Positions 1-9,184 of a stretch of DNA of 64,000 bases are shown here, in pieces. This stretch comes from an uncultured Lewinella sp. Its GTDB lineage: Bacteria > Bacteroidota > Bacteroidia > Chitinophagales > Saprospiraceae. The notes under the pieces are model-generated. The model was given only the letters and a program-made list of their open reading frames with translations, had not been told where the DNA came from and searched no databases. Each line of letters starts with the position of its first letter. The first letter of the stretch is position 1. The stretch is taken from positions 248,001 through 312,000 of the forward strand of contig CALMYQ010000101.1 of the NCBI GenBank assembly GCA_937873655.1. Direction: 5' to 3'. Both the position numbers and the translations under genes were made by a program.

Positions 1-518
1 CCGGCCAGATAACCGCCCCAATGCGGAAAGGATTCGGCAATGAAATTGAGAATATGCCTGGTACCCAGGAGTGGCGGCTGGAAAGAGGCCCCAGGAATTT
101 TGATCGGAGCTTGCGGGCTCAGATTATGTCCGTAATCATATTCCCACAAATAGAAATCATAAATTCCTGCAATTGCCAGAACGGTCATCAATATCCCCCA
201 GGAAAAGTAAACCCACGATTTGTTCAATAAAGCAGTCAGCAACGCCAATCCTCCCATAATCAAAATGATCGCAGGGAAATATTTCAACTCGGGAATCGAA
301 TCCGGTTCGATAAACTTCATCCCCACATAGTGATTCAGGATATTTACATTCTGAAGAACGCCAGGGCCGTCACCTCCGATTTTGTTGATCCAGATATACA
401 TATTCACCCCATCCGGATACTGCGGAGCAATCAGGGTAATCCGCCAGATCGGGAATAGAAAAAGGGTTAACAGAGCACCTGAAGCAATCAGCATTAAAAG
501 ACCAGGCAATCGTTTCAT
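1..518 (-). CDS. Nos-cluster membrane protein (3' end outside window)
   Basis: The reading frame starts at an ATG at 518 and runs off the left edge after 172 codons, so the C-terminus is missing. The visible protein has a hydrophobic N-terminus starting MKRLPGLLMLIASGALL, an extracytoplasmic-looking stretch with the motif YIWINKIGG, and two further hydrophobic segments (about residues 82-97 and 102-118). It lies 71 bp downstream of nosZ on the same strand, separated by a 12-bp inverted repeat. Proteins of this kind commonly sit between nosZ and nosL in nos clusters of Bacteroidota; I infer a role in maturation or electron supply of N2O reductase, but I recognise no catalytic motif. Confidence is high for the gene, moderate for the nos assignment. 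Confidence 0.7.
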   Translation of the reverse strand, partial: MKRLPGLLMLIASGALLTLFLFPIWRITLIAPQYPDGVNMYIWINKIGGDGPGVLQNVNILNHYVGMKFIEPDSIPELKYFPAIILIMGGLALLTALLNKSWVYFSWGILMTVLAIAGIYDFYLWEYDYGHNLSPQAPIKIPGASFQPPLLGTRHILNFIAESFPHWGGYLA

Positions 519-533
519 AGACTTTGGATTATC

Positions 534-579
534 GTTCTGCACCGGGTAGGGCCTTTTCCTGTTCCATCCGGTGCAGAAC
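534..579. repeat. 12-bp inverted repeat between nosZ and the next gene
   Basis: GTTCTGCACCGG at 534-545 is exactly complementary to CCGGTGCAGAAC at 568-579, leaving a 22-nt loop. On the minus-strand transcript it falls in the short gap between the nosZ stop and the next start. No clean U-tract follows, so it looks like an intercistronic stem-loop that stabilises or separates the two messages and not a full terminator. Confidence 0.6.
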
Positions 580-589
580 AGGGTAAACA

Positions 590-2578
590 TTATTGCACTT
601 TTTCTTCGTCGCCCAACCCCCACTTCAATGCGACGGTTGCATCCCGGCCGGAAACCCGGATATATCCCTGCATTTCCTGGTGAAGTGCGGAGCAGAAATC
701 TGTACAATAGAATGGAAATACGCCTTCTACCCTGGGTTCCCAGGCAAAGGTTTCCGTTTGTCCCGGCATGATCAGCAGTTCCGCATTGTCGGCGCCCAAT
801 ACAGCAAATCCGTGTGGAACGTCCCAGTCCTGCTCAAGGTTGGTGACGTGGAAAAATACTTTATCACCGACCTTTACCCCTTCAATATTATCCGGAGCGA
901 AGTGACTTCTGATCGTAGTCATGTATACATGCACGATATTCCCTTCCCTTTCAACCCTTGTATTTTTTTCACCCAACGTTCGGTACGGATGTTGGTTTTC
1001 TTCAATCGGGAAAAATTTCTTTGAATGGCTCTGCACCCTGTCCGCAGATATCCCTTGGGCATAGTGAGGTTCGCCCACCGTCGGAAAATCCAGTAAAAGC
1101 TTTATCTTATCCCCGGAAATGTCATAAAGCTGGGCCGCATGGCAAAGCTCCGGGCCGGTGGGCAGATAACGATCCTTCGTGATTTTGTTCAAGGCGACCA
1201 TGTATTTCCCCTGAGGATTTCTGGAATCTCCGCCCGGGATCATCAAGTGGCCTACCGAATAATAACAAGGTGTTCTGTCCAGGACTTCCCAGGTTCCGAC
1301 CTTCCATTTGACGATCTCTGAAGAAATGAAAAAGGTGGTATAGGCATTGCCTTTGGCATCGAACTCCGTATGCAAAGGCCCCAATCCCGGTTCCTTGACT
1401 ACACCGCCAACCACTTCTTCGAATTTGAGGACCGGAATTCCGGCGACTTCCGTGTCAAAAGCCTGGTTTTCTATTGCTTTCAGCATTTTGGAAAAAGAGT
1501 GGACAGTCAAATCCGCAGATAATTTTCCGTTACCCACTATGTATTCCCCGGTTGGATCAACATCTACACCATGAGGGGATTTCGGGGTCGGCAGAAAGTA
1601 TACCAGTCCCGGGCATTCTGAGGGGATCAGGACCTTAACCTTTTCCAGCATGGTGGAAGTACCCGTATGGGTCTTGTCGTTATATACATTGTGTACGTAA
1701 CGCGAGGGAATTTCCTTAAATTTACCTTGCTGGATGTACTCTTCGGCTTTTTTCCAGTTGATCGCCGCTATATAGTCTTTGTCATTCTGCGACGCTTCAA
1801 CTTCCAGCAAGGTATTTTTCTGTTCGGTATTGTAGGTGGTAAAGAAGGTCCAGCCATGCGATTTGCCTTTCCCCGAGTGCGCGAGATCATAATCGAAAGC
1901 GGGCAGCAGGACCTGAAATGCAATCTCCATGCTGCCTTCCGGCCCAACCTTAATGAAAGTAAGCATTCCTTTAAAGTTCTCGGCATAGGAGTTGATGGCG
2001 ACATCTCTTTGGGGATATGGAATGCCGAACCGGGTACCAGCTACTACGTATTCTGTGTTTTCTGTTGTAAATGGAGAACTGTGGTTTCCGCCGCTGTTGG
2101 GGATCTCAATAATTTCGGCTGTTTCAAAAGTAGTCAGATCTATTCTGGCCACCCTGGGGGTGTTGTTGCCGTTGATAAACAGCCATCGGCCATCCGTTGA
2201 ACCTGCTGTTTGTGACAGTTCAGGGTGGTGCGCATCATCCCAGGGAACAAAACCATGCGAAGTGTTTAACATCGGCTTGGTTTCTTCATTAAAGCCGTAC
2301 CCCTTTTCTGCGTCAACCGAAAATACAGGTACGATCTTAAGCAATCGTCCGGAAGGCAGACCGTAAACACTAACCTGACCGCTGAAACCTCCCGACATAA
2401 AGGCATAGAATTCATCATACTTCCCGGGCGCCACGTAAACCTGGGAAGCGGCATCCCCGGCCAGGGCTCCGGCATTTGATGATTCTCCCCCATTATTGCC
2501 GCAGGAATAAAAAAGCACTAAACCCAACACAGGTAGAATTTGTCGGAAGACCTGTCGAAAGCCGGACTGGTTTTTCAT
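590..2578 (-). CDS. nosZ: nitrous-oxide reductase, Sec-type (clade II) lipoprotein
   Basis: NosZ reduces N2O to N2 in the periplasm using a CuA centre and a tetranuclear CuZ centre. The 662-residue length fits. The C-terminal cupredoxin domain carries the CuA ligand set C625, C629, H633, M636 in CTDFCSALHQEM, and a second ligand-type histidine lies in VPHGFAVLG. Histidines of the beta-propeller CuZ site include the HHPE motif followed by DGRWLFINGN. The N-terminus is a Sec signal ending in FYSC-GNN with no twin arginine, so the enzyme should be a lipoprotein (C26), typical of clade II. A -7 element at 2637-2644 precedes it. It is divergent from the Rrf2 regulator and cytochrome gene, which suggests joint control. 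Confidence 0.96.
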   Translation of the reverse strand: MKNQSGFRQVFRQILPVLGLVLFYSCGNNGGESSNAGALAGDAASQVYVAPGKYDEFYAFMSGGFSGQVSVYGLPSGRLLKIVPVFSVDAEKGYGFNEETKPMLNTSHGFVPWDDAHHPELSQTAGSTDGRWLFINGNNTPRVARIDLTTFETAEIIEIPNSGGNHSSPFTTENTEYVVAGTRFGIPYPQRDVAINSYAENFKGMLTFIKVGPEGSMEIAFQVLLPAFDYDLAHSGKGKSHGWTFFTTYNTEQKNTLLEVEASQNDKDYIAAINWKKAEEYIQQGKFKEIPSRYVHNVYNDKTHTGTSTMLEKVKVLIPSECPGLVYFLPTPKSPHGVDVDPTGEYIVGNGKLSADLTVHSFSKMLKAIENQAFDTEVAGIPVLKFEEVVGGVVKEPGLGPLHTEFDAKGNAYTTFFISSEIVKWKVGTWEVLDRTPCYYSVGHLMIPGGDSRNPQGKYMVALNKITKDRYLPTGPELCHAAQLYDISGDKIKLLLDFPTVGEPHYAQGISADRVQSHSKKFFPIEENQHPYRTLGEKNTRVEREGNIVHVYMTTIRSHFAPDNIEGVKVGDKVFFHVTNLEQDWDVPHGFAVLGADNAELLIMPGQTETFAWEPRVEGVFPFYCTDFCSALHQEMQGYIRVSGRDATVALKWGLGDEEKVQ

Positions 2579-2636
2579 AATTGGATATTTTATTTAAGTA
2601 AGAATGATTAAACAAAAGACTTTTTAGTCCTTTTTG

Positions 2637-2644
2637 CAAAAATA
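2637..2644 (-). promoter_or_regulatory. -7 element of the nosZ promoter
   Basis: The minus strand reads TATTTTTG, a perfect match to the Bacteroidota TAnnTTTG element. It would start transcription near 2632, giving a leader of about 54 nt before nosZ. No convincing -33 TTG is placed at the expected distance. Confidence 0.5.
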
Positions 2645-2704
2645 ACATCACAACCGAGAGCTGAAAAAGATAAATATCATCCGGGCAAATGATTTTTGTC
2701 AATG

Positions 2705-2720
2705 AATTAATTTATTAATT
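2705..2720. promoter_or_regulatory. AT-rich palindrome, possible operator
   Basis: AATTAAT-TT-ATTAATT is a perfect 7-bp inverted repeat with a 2-bp centre in the divergent region between nosZ and the Rrf2 gene. The place and symmetry suit a dimeric regulator such as Rrf2 or a Crp/Fnr protein, but AT-rich palindromes arise easily by chance here. Confidence 0.3.
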
Positions 2721-2817
2721 TACAATATTTTGCAATCGATTACCCCATTCAGCGTAGTCAAAACAAGATAAAATTTCGGAAGGATTAATTTAATTAAAAA
2801 ACTATTTAATCTTTTAT

Positions 2818-2825
2818 TACATTTG
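2818..2825 (+). promoter_or_regulatory. -7 element of the Rrf2 gene promoter
   Basis: TACATTTG matches TAnnTTTG and lies 13 bp before the start codon at 2839, so the predicted leader is only about 9-10 nt. Confidence 0.5.
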
Positions 2826-2838
2826 CGAAAAACTTCGG

Positions 2839-3261
2839 ATGTTTTCGAACGCATGTAAATATGGCATTCGCGCTGCACTCTATCTGGCGGCTCATGAACC
2901 GGGCCGGAAATCGGGCGTAAAGGAAATTGCCTCCCAATTGAACGTACCCGCACCATTTCTGGCCAAACTCCTCCAGCAATTGGCAAAGGAAGGAGTGATC
3001 TCTTCGATCAAAGGCCCTGGCGGAGGGTTTTTCATGAGCCCCGCAAACCTGAACGGAAGCCTCAGTGAAGTGATCAACTGCATTGATGGCCTTGATCCGT
3101 TGAATGCGTGCATTTTGGGCTTGCCTGCCTGTTCGCACAAACATCCGTGTCCACTTCATGCCCAGGCATTCGCCTACAGGCAGGGGTTGAAATTCCAGCT
3201 TGAGCACCAGACCATTAAAGATCTGGCCCAAAGCGTCAAAAAAGAGGGCCTCCATTTTTAA
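2839..3261 (+). CDS. Rrf2-family transcriptional regulator
   Basis: A 140-residue winged-helix regulator. Residues 1-70 carry the typical Rrf2 start (MFSNACKYGIRAALYLA) and the wing GPGGGF. Three cysteines, C91, C98 and C104, are spaced as in Rrf2 proteins such as IscR and NsrR that bind an Fe-S cluster used to sense NO, iron or redox state. It is the first gene of a plus-strand group with a cytochrome c (20-bp gap) and a membrane protein, and it is divergent from nosZ. I infer that it senses NO or redox and controls the nos genes. Whether the cluster is present and what it binds cannot be read from sequence. Confidence 0.9.
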   Translation: MFSNACKYGIRAALYLAAHEPGRKSGVKEIASQLNVPAPFLAKLLQQLAKEGVISSIKGPGGGFFMSPANLNGSLSEVINCIDGLDPLNACILGLPACSHKHPCPLHAQAFAYRQGLKFQLEHQTIKDLAQSVKKEGLHF

Positions 3262-3281
3262 CATTATTCAATTCAGTTCAA

Positions 3282-3752
3282 ATGAAAAGAGGAATTCTTA
3301 TTCTGGTAATAACTGCAATATTGGCCTCCTGTGGCGGTAACGGCCCTTCCGTCAACGACACCAACGCCGGGTCCTCATCGACTACGGCAGCGAAATCAGA
3401 TGACGGGCTGGGTATCGGCGAGATCAAACACGTTGAGATGAATGCCCCCCTGGACCAGACCATGGTCAGCAGAGGCAAGGCCATTTATGACATGAAGTGT
3501 TCGGCATGCCATAAACTGACCGGTCAGCGCGTTGTCGGCCCGGGGTGGGCGGGAGTAACTACCCGCCGTAAGCCTGAATGGATCATGAACATGGCGACCA
3601 ATGTAGATGTCATGCTTGAGCAGGATCCCACGGCCAGAGAGCTGTTAAAGGAATGTCTTGTCAAAATGCCCAACCAAAACCTTTCGGTCGGCGATGCGAG
3701 GGATGTTCTCGAATTTATGCTGAACAATGATGCCGGCCAAACCGGCCAGTAA
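3282..3752 (+). CDS. monohaem cytochrome c lipoprotein
   Basis: 156 residues with a lipoprotein signal (lipobox ILAS-C17), a low-complexity Ser/Thr linker to about residue 40, and one class I cytochrome c domain. The haem site is C73-S-A-C76-H77 and the likely distal methionine is in KMPNQNL near residue 127. It should be anchored in the envelope and carry electrons. Its place between the Rrf2 regulator and a membrane protein opposite nosZ suggests it is the electron donor to N2O reductase, as is usual for clade II nos clusters. The gap to the next gene is 8 bp. Confidence 0.9.
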   Translation: MKRGILILVITAILASCGGNGPSVNDTNAGSSSTTAAKSDDGLGIGEIKHVEMNAPLDQTMVSRGKAIYDMKCSACHKLTGQRVVGPGWAGVTTRRKPEWIMNMATNVDVMLEQDPTARELLKECLVKMPNQNLSVGDARDVLEFMLNNDAGQTGQ

Positions 3753-3760
3753 ATCCTGCC

Positions 3761-5008
3761 TTGATGAAACCAGCCCAAGGAATGAGGATTGCCCTTGTCA
3801 ATCTTTTGGTAGCAAGTATCTTAGGCGCTACCCTTAGGTTTATCTTTATCCGGGAAATTCCAGGGTTCGAATTCAGAAAGATCCTTCATGCCCATTCACA
3901 TATCGCAATGCTTGGATGGGCTTTTTCCGCTTTGTACATCCTATTGACAGCCATATTTCTGGGTCCTGGAAAATTGGAGAGCAGGTATTACAGAAACCTC
4001 TTCTGGCTCAACCAGGTTATGGTCGGCGGCATGTTGATCGCCTTTCCAATCCAGGGGTACGGGCCCTTTGCCATCCTGTTTTCCACCGGGCAAATGGTCC
4101 TATCCTACTTTTTTGCCTTTCGACTGCTAAAGGACCTCCGGCAACCAAAATCTGGTCGTCCGACAAGTTCAGGCAGGATGCTGGAGGCCAGTATATTCTG
4201 GCTGATCTTTTCCACCTTGGGTTTATGGGCAATGGGGCCCATTATGGCCATGCATCTGAAAGGGTCTTCCCTGTATGTCATTTCCGTCCAATTTTATCTC
4301 CATTTTCAGTTCAACGGCTGGTTTCTGTTCTCCGTTCTCGCAATAATATTCCGAGTACTTGAAAATGAAGGAGTTAATACAACAAGCGGTCTTCTCCGGC
4401 TTTTCTATTTCATGCTGGTTTCATCCTGTGCACTTAGTTTTGCACTCGTAATAACCTGGGCAAATCCGGCGCCTGTCTATTTCTGGATCAACGGAACGGG
4501 TGTCATGATCCAATTGGCGGCCATGGTAATCTTCTTCAAATTTTTATGGGTAAATCGTCGAATGCTCGCTCATCAGTTTGAACAAGCCCCTAAAGTGATG
4601 ATGATTGCGTGCGTTGCACTTGGATTGAAAACACTGATACAGACGGCAGTGGCAGTCCCGCATATTGCCGTAATCGCATATACCATCCGCTTTTTTGTGA
4701 TCGGCTTTATCCACCTGCTGTTACTGGGTGTCATTACAACTTTTATTTTGGGGATCTCCTTATGCAAAAGCTGGTTCAGATCCGGGTCAAAAGGCCGGCA
4801 AATCGGTCTTTACATTTTCCTTTCAGGCGTTATATCTTCGGAATGCCTGCTGTTCCTTCAGGGAATTCTGTATTGGGCTCAAAAAGGGCAATTACCTTAT
4901 TTCTATGAGGCCCTGTTCGCTGTATCTGCGTTGATGCCCGTTGGATTAGGCTGGTTCCTTCTCAATCAGTTTTTCAGGTTCCGTTTAACTGGCGAAGGCC
5001 GGAACTGA
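3761..5008 (+). CDS. polytopic membrane protein, NnrS/haem-copper-oxidase-I-like
   Basis: 415 residues with about 12 hydrophobic segments. Histidines lie in membrane contexts: H43, H45 and H47 in HAHSHIAMLGW, a histidine in FYLHFQFNGW, and another in FVIGFIHLLLLG. This pattern resembles the histidine-rich helices of haem-copper oxidase subunit I and of NnrS, but the canonical catalytic set is not clearly present, so I name no enzyme. It is cotranscribed with the Rrf2 regulator and cytochrome c, so a role in NO/N2O metabolism or metallocentre handling is likely. It could instead be a haem or copper sensor. Its 3' end overlaps the convergent pseudouridine synthase gene by 24 bp. Confidence 0.7.
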   Translation: MMKPAQGMRIALVNLLVASILGATLRFIFIREIPGFEFRKILHAHSHIAMLGWAFSALYILLTAIFLGPGKLESRYYRNLFWLNQVMVGGMLIAFPIQGYGPFAILFSTGQMVLSYFFAFRLLKDLRQPKSGRPTSSGRMLEASIFWLIFSTLGLWAMGPIMAMHLKGSSLYVISVQFYLHFQFNGWFLFSVLAIIFRVLENEGVNTTSGLLRLFYFMLVSSCALSFALVITWANPAPVYFWINGTGVMIQLAAMVIFFKFLWVNRRMLAHQFEQAPKVMMIACVALGLKTLIQTAVAVPHIAVIAYTIRFFVIGFIHLLLLGVITTFILGISLCKSWFRSGSKGRQIGLYIFLSGVISSECLLFLQGILYWAQKGQLPYFYEALFAVSALMPVGLGWFLLNQFFRFRLTGEGRN

Positions 5009-5641
5009 AATCACATGTGCATGCCGACCGGTTACCGGATCTTCAAATACCAATCCAGTGGCATGCAAGGCAATCGCGTCCTGATGAAAAGGCTTCACAG
5101 AGCCATATTTTTCATCGCCCAGGATCGGCCAGCCGGCAGCGGCCAATTGCACCCGGATCTGATGAAACTGTCCGCCTGACGGAACCACCTTCAGGAGCCC
5201 TTCGCCGGCCCCGGAAATGGAAATCCTTTCGAATTCCAGGAAGGCTTCCTTTGCATGTTCAGCCGGCGCCTGATAAGCCTCGGCTCGTTTTCCTTTCTGG
5301 TCTTTTACCAGCCAATGATGCAACGTTCCCTTTTCTGTTGCCGGGGCCGGAAAAACCAGGGCCTGATATGCCTTCCGGATCTTCCTGAGCCTGAACTGCT
5401 CGTTGAGCATTTTAAGGACACTTTTCTTTTTAGCCACCAAAAGCACGCCGCTGACCGGCCTGTCCAACCGATGCACAATACCGGCATACGGTTTTTTTAC
5501 GCCTTTGCCCCTTAAATAAATTTCCACCATCTCTTCCACTGAAGGGAAACCGTGGGGAAGCCGCTCCACATTTATCCCGGCAGGTTTGTTGATGACCAGA
5601 TATTGGTCCGTTTCCAGCAGTATTTCCAAGGCGGCGCCCAT
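4985..5641 (-). CDS. RluA-family RNA pseudouridine synthase
   Basis: 218 residues. The family signature HRLDRPVSG is present with catalytic D60, followed by LLVAKK, and the later motif GGQFHQIRVQL fits the RluA fold. The protein has no S4 domain and is short, like the RluC/RluA-type single-domain enzymes, so the exact uridine target (rRNA or tRNA) cannot be named. It starts 9 bp after the dnaE stop, so the two are probably cotranscribed. Its end overlaps the convergent membrane-protein gene by 24 bp. Confidence 0.9.
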   Translation of the reverse strand: MGAALEILLETDQYLVINKPAGINVERLPHGFPSVEEMVEIYLRGKGVKKPYAGIVHRLDRPVSGVLLVAKKKSVLKMLNEQFRLRKIRKAYQALVFPAPATEKGTLHHWLVKDQKGKRAEAYQAPAEHAKEAFLEFERISISGAGEGLLKVVPSGGQFHQIRVQLAAAGWPILGDEKYGSVKPFHQDAIALHATGLVFEDPVTGRHAHVISVPAFAS

Positions 5642-5650
5642 GACGGAAGA

Positions 5651-8600
5651 TCAATTCAGGCTGTATTCCACGCCGAGTTTGTCCAATTCGGCGACAAAAT
5701 CATTGTCTGCGTTCACCCTTCTTTCCTTGGCCATCAACTTCAGCCGGAGCCGGTTGGCGGGGTCGCTCAATTCCATTTTGAGCCGGTGTTTTCCGGAAAA
5801 CTGCCTGCAAAGTTCATCGATCCGCTCAATCATATCAGCTGTCACCATATCGAGGTGGAGTTTGAGGGTAATCGATTCCGTCAGGCTTTCAGCGACACCT
5901 TCCAGCAATTTGATCTCTTTCACCTTGAATTCCATTTCATCGCCCCGCCAACCCTTCTGAAAATTGCCTTTCAGAAACAGGGCTTTGCCTTCTTCCAGCA
6001 AATGTTTGAATTTCTGATAATCCTCCCCGAAGAGCTTGAACTCCATGCTGGCATTGTAATCACTGATCTCAAAAATGCCCCAGCCGTTGCCGTTTTTGGA
6101 GATCATGTGGCGGGCAACGCTGACCATGCCGGCCAGGTTGAGCTGCGGCCGCTGCATCTGGTTTTCGACTTCTTCCAGCGGGCAGGAAATGAAATGCTCA
6201 ATTTCTACCCGGTAATCATCCAGCGGGTGGCCGCTGATGAAGATGCCGGTCACTTCTTTTTCCCGGTTGAGCTTGACCAGCAAGGGCCAGGGCGGACAAA
6301 CCGGGGGAGTCGGCTCCGGCAGCATGATATCGTCAGAAGCGCCGAAAAGGGAAGTGGCCGCTTCAGCTTTTTGGGACAGATAAGCCGCCCCGTACCGCAA
6401 GAGGTGTTCAATGAAGGAATCGTATTTGTCGGAAGCCGCAAAATATTGCGACCTTAGAATATCGCCGAAGCAATCGAAGGCGCCGCCCAGGGCCAGGCTT
6501 TCCATTACTTTTTTGTTGATGGCGTTACCTGTCAGCCGCTGTACAAATTCAAATATATTGCCGAAGTGTCCTGATTGGGAACGATCCTTGAGGATCTCGT
6601 CGACAGGCCCCTCTCCTACCCCTTTCAGGGCAGAAAGCCCGAATCGCACCTGCCCCAGTTTGTTCACCGAAAAATCCGAGGCGCTTTCATTCACATCCGG
6701 TCCCAGCACCGTCAGGCCGATCCGCTTGCACTCCTGCAGGAAGAAGGTGATCTTGGAAATGTCATTCTTGTTGTGGGTCAGCACCGAAGCCATGAATTCC
6801 GCCGGATAGTGGGCCTTGAGATAAGCCGTCTGGAAAGCGACAAACGCATAACAGGTGGAGTGCGACTTGTTGAAGGCGTAAGAGGCAAAAGCTTCCCAGT
6901 CCTTCCAGACCTTTTCCAGGATCTTTTTCGGATGACCGCGCTCTTCACCCCCTGCCAGAAATTTGGGGTACATGGCATCCAGTTCGGCTTTCAGCTTTTT
7001 ACCCATAGCCTTCCGCAACTTGTCCGCCTGCCCTTTGGAGAATCCGGCCAGTTTCTGGCTGAGCAGCATGACCTGCTCCTGGTAGACGCTGATGCCGTAG
7101 GTATCCCTGAGGTATTCCTCCATGTCCGGCAGATCGTAGGTAATGGGCTCGCGGCCGTGTTTCCGGGCAATGAAGTTCGGGATGTATTCAAGGGGCCCCG
7201 GCCGGTAGAGAGCGTTCATGGCGATCAGGTCCTCAAAGGTGGTGGGCACGAGTTCCTTCATGTATTTCTGCATGCCGGAACTTTCATACTGGAATATGCC
7301 GACCGTATCCCCCCGCTGGAAAAGCTCGTATGTTTTCAGGTCGTCCAGCGGAATATTGTCCATATCGAGGTCGACGCCGTGATTTTCCCGGACCATGCGG
7401 ACGGCATCCTTGATGATGGTCAGCGTCTTCAGCCCGAGGAAGTCCATTTTGAGCAAGCCGGCGGCTTCTGCCACGCTGTTGTCAAATTGGGTCACCAACA
7501 TGTCGGACTCCTTGTCCACCTTCACCGGGACGTACTTGGTGATCTCATCCGGCGTGATGACCACCCCGCAGGCGTGAATGCCGGTATTGCGGACCGAGCC
7601 TTCCAGTTTCCTTGCCGTCTGGATCATATGGCCGATCTCGTCTTCGCCCTTTGCAAGGTCCCTGAACCGATAGGCCTTTTCCTGCTCTTCGGAGTTGAGT
7701 TCGGACTTGAGCTTGGAATCGATATCGGGTTCGGCCAGGACCTTGGCGAGCGTAGCCTTGAGGTGCAGGGGAAAGGTTTTGGCCACCCGGTCAACTTCCG
7801 GCAGGGGCACGTTCATTACCCGGCCGACGTCCCTGAGGCTGAGTTTAGCGGCCATGGTGCCGTAGGTGACGATCTGTGCAACCTGGTTGCGGCCGTATTT
7901 TTCGATCACATAGTTGATCACCTTATCCCTGCCTTCGTCGTCAAAGTCAATATCAATATCCGGCATGGAGACCCGCTCGGGGTTCAGGAAACGTTCGAAC
8001 AGCAGATCGTATTTGATCGGGTCCACATTGGTGATGCCGATGCAGTAGGCAACGGCCGATCCCGCGGCGCTGCCCCGGCCGGGCCCGACCGAAACCCCCA
8101 TTTTCCGGGCGGTATTGGTAAAGTCCTGAACAATGAGAAAGTACCCGGGATACCCCGATTGTTTGATAACGGACAGTTCAAAATTCAACCGTTCCTCCAC
8201 TTCGGGCGAAATGGAGCCGTACCGCTTTCTGGCGCCGTCGAAGGTCAGGTGCCGCAGGTAATCGTCCTGGGAGGTAAAACCTTCCGGAACCGGAAATGCC
8301 GGCAGCAAAATATCCCTGGCCAGCTTGAGCGTGTCGATCTTGTCAAAGATCTCCAGGGTATTGTCCAGCGCAAAGGGAACATCCTGGAACAGCTTGCCCA
8401 TTTCACCCTGGGTTTTGAAATAAAAATCGCTGCTCGGGAATTTGAACCGCTTTTCGTCCTGCAGCAAGCTGTTGGTATTGATGCAAAGCAGGATATCATG
8501 CGGAGCGAAATCCTCCTCATCAACATAATGAGAGTCATTGGTGGCAATGACCTTGACATTGTATTTGGCGGCAAATTTCAGCAATTGCTGGTTGACGTCC

Positions 8601-9184
8601 TCCTGGCTGATGCCGAGCCCGTCGATATTTTCCAGCCCGCGGTGCCGTTGCAGCTCAATGTAGAAATCCTCGCCGAAGAGGTCGAGCCACCATTTCAGTT
8701 TCTCTTCGGCTTCTTCCACTTTGCCGCGGAGGATGGCCTGGGGGATTTCCGCGCCGATGCAGCAGCTTGTCGCGATCAGGCCTTCGTGGTGCTGGAGCAG
8801 CAATTCCTTGTCAATCCTCGGGAATTTGCTGTACAGCCCTTCCAGGTAGCCGAGCGAACAGAGCTTGGAAATGTTTTCGTACCCCTTCTGATTCTTGGCC
8901 AGCAACAATTGGTGGAAACGTTCGTCCGATTCGCCGTTTGCTCTTGAAAAGGCCTTCTTGTGCCGGTCTTCAACCAGGTAGAACTCACATCCGATGATGG
9001 GCTTAAGATCTCTTTTTTGCGCCTCATACGTGAATTTGAAGGCGCCGAACATATTGCCGTGGTCCGTCAGCGCAACCCCTTTCTGACCGTCTTTTTGCGC
9101 CTTGTTCATCATGGTGCCGATATCGGCGGCTCCATCGAGCAGGGAAAATTGGGTATGGCAATGCAAATGGACGAATTCAGGCAT
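5651..9184 (-). CDS. dnaE: DNA polymerase III alpha subunit
   Basis: The replicative DNA polymerase. It begins with a PHP domain (FVHLHCHTQFSLLDGA, residues 4-19). The catalytic aspartates lie near residue 408 in PDIDIDFDD, preceded by the nucleotide-binding GPGRGSAAGS. Thumb and fingers follow, and an OB-fold (about residues 1000-1080) ends the protein. Its 1177 residues match the DnaE1 family. The start MPEFVHLHCHT is the normal family start. A -7 element lies about 80 bp upstream. Nothing unusual is seen. Confidence 0.97.
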   Translation of the reverse strand: MPEFVHLHCHTQFSLLDGAADIGTMMNKAQKDGQKGVALTDHGNMFGAFKFTYEAQKRDLKPIIGCEFYLVEDRHKKAFSRANGESDERFHQLLLAKNQKGYENISKLCSLGYLEGLYSKFPRIDKELLLQHHEGLIATSCCIGAEIPQAILRGKVEEAEEKLKWWLDLFGEDFYIELQRHRGLENIDGLGISQEDVNQQLLKFAAKYNVKVIATNDSHYVDEEDFAPHDILLCINTNSLLQDEKRFKFPSSDFYFKTQGEMGKLFQDVPFALDNTLEIFDKIDTLKLARDILLPAFPVPEGFTSQDDYLRHLTFDGARKRYGSISPEVEERLNFELSVIKQSGYPGYFLIVQDFTNTARKMGVSVGPGRGSAAGSAVAYCIGITNVDPIKYDLLFERFLNPERVSMPDIDIDFDDEGRDKVINYVIEKYGRNQVAQIVTYGTMAAKLSLRDVGRVMNVPLPEVDRVAKTFPLHLKATLAKVLAEPDIDSKLKSELNSEEQEKAYRFRDLAKGEDEIGHMIQTARKLEGSVRNTGIHACGVVITPDEITKYVPVKVDKESDMLVTQFDNSVAEAAGLLKMDFLGLKTLTIIKDAVRMVRENHGVDLDMDNIPLDDLKTYELFQRGDTVGIFQYESSGMQKYMKELVPTTFEDLIAMNALYRPGPLEYIPNFIARKHGREPITYDLPDMEEYLRDTYGISVYQEQVMLLSQKLAGFSKGQADKLRKAMGKKLKAELDAMYPKFLAGGEERGHPKKILEKVWKDWEAFASYAFNKSHSTCYAFVAFQTAYLKAHYPAEFMASVLTHNKNDISKITFFLQECKRIGLTVLGPDVNESASDFSVNKLGQVRFGLSALKGVGEGPVDEILKDRSQSGHFGNIFEFVQRLTGNAINKKVMESLALGGAFDCFGDILRSQYFAASDKYDSFIEHLLRYGAAYLSQKAEAATSLFGASDDIMLPEPTPPVCPPWPLLVKLNREKEVTGIFISGHPLDDYRVEIEHFISCPLEEVENQMQRPQLNLAGMVSVARHMISKNGNGWGIFEISDYNASMEFKLFGEDYQKFKHLLEEGKALFLKGNFQKGWRGDEMEFKVKEIKLLEGVAESLTESITLKLHLDMVTADMIERIDELCRQFSGKHRLKMELSDPANRLRLKLMAKERRVNADNDFVAELDKLGVEYSLN

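Noticed and set aside
6575..8947. Long plus-strand open frame opposite dnaE
   Set aside because: It is the antisense of a conserved polymerase gene, has no recognisable domain and no promoter; the openness follows from the codon bias of dnaE.
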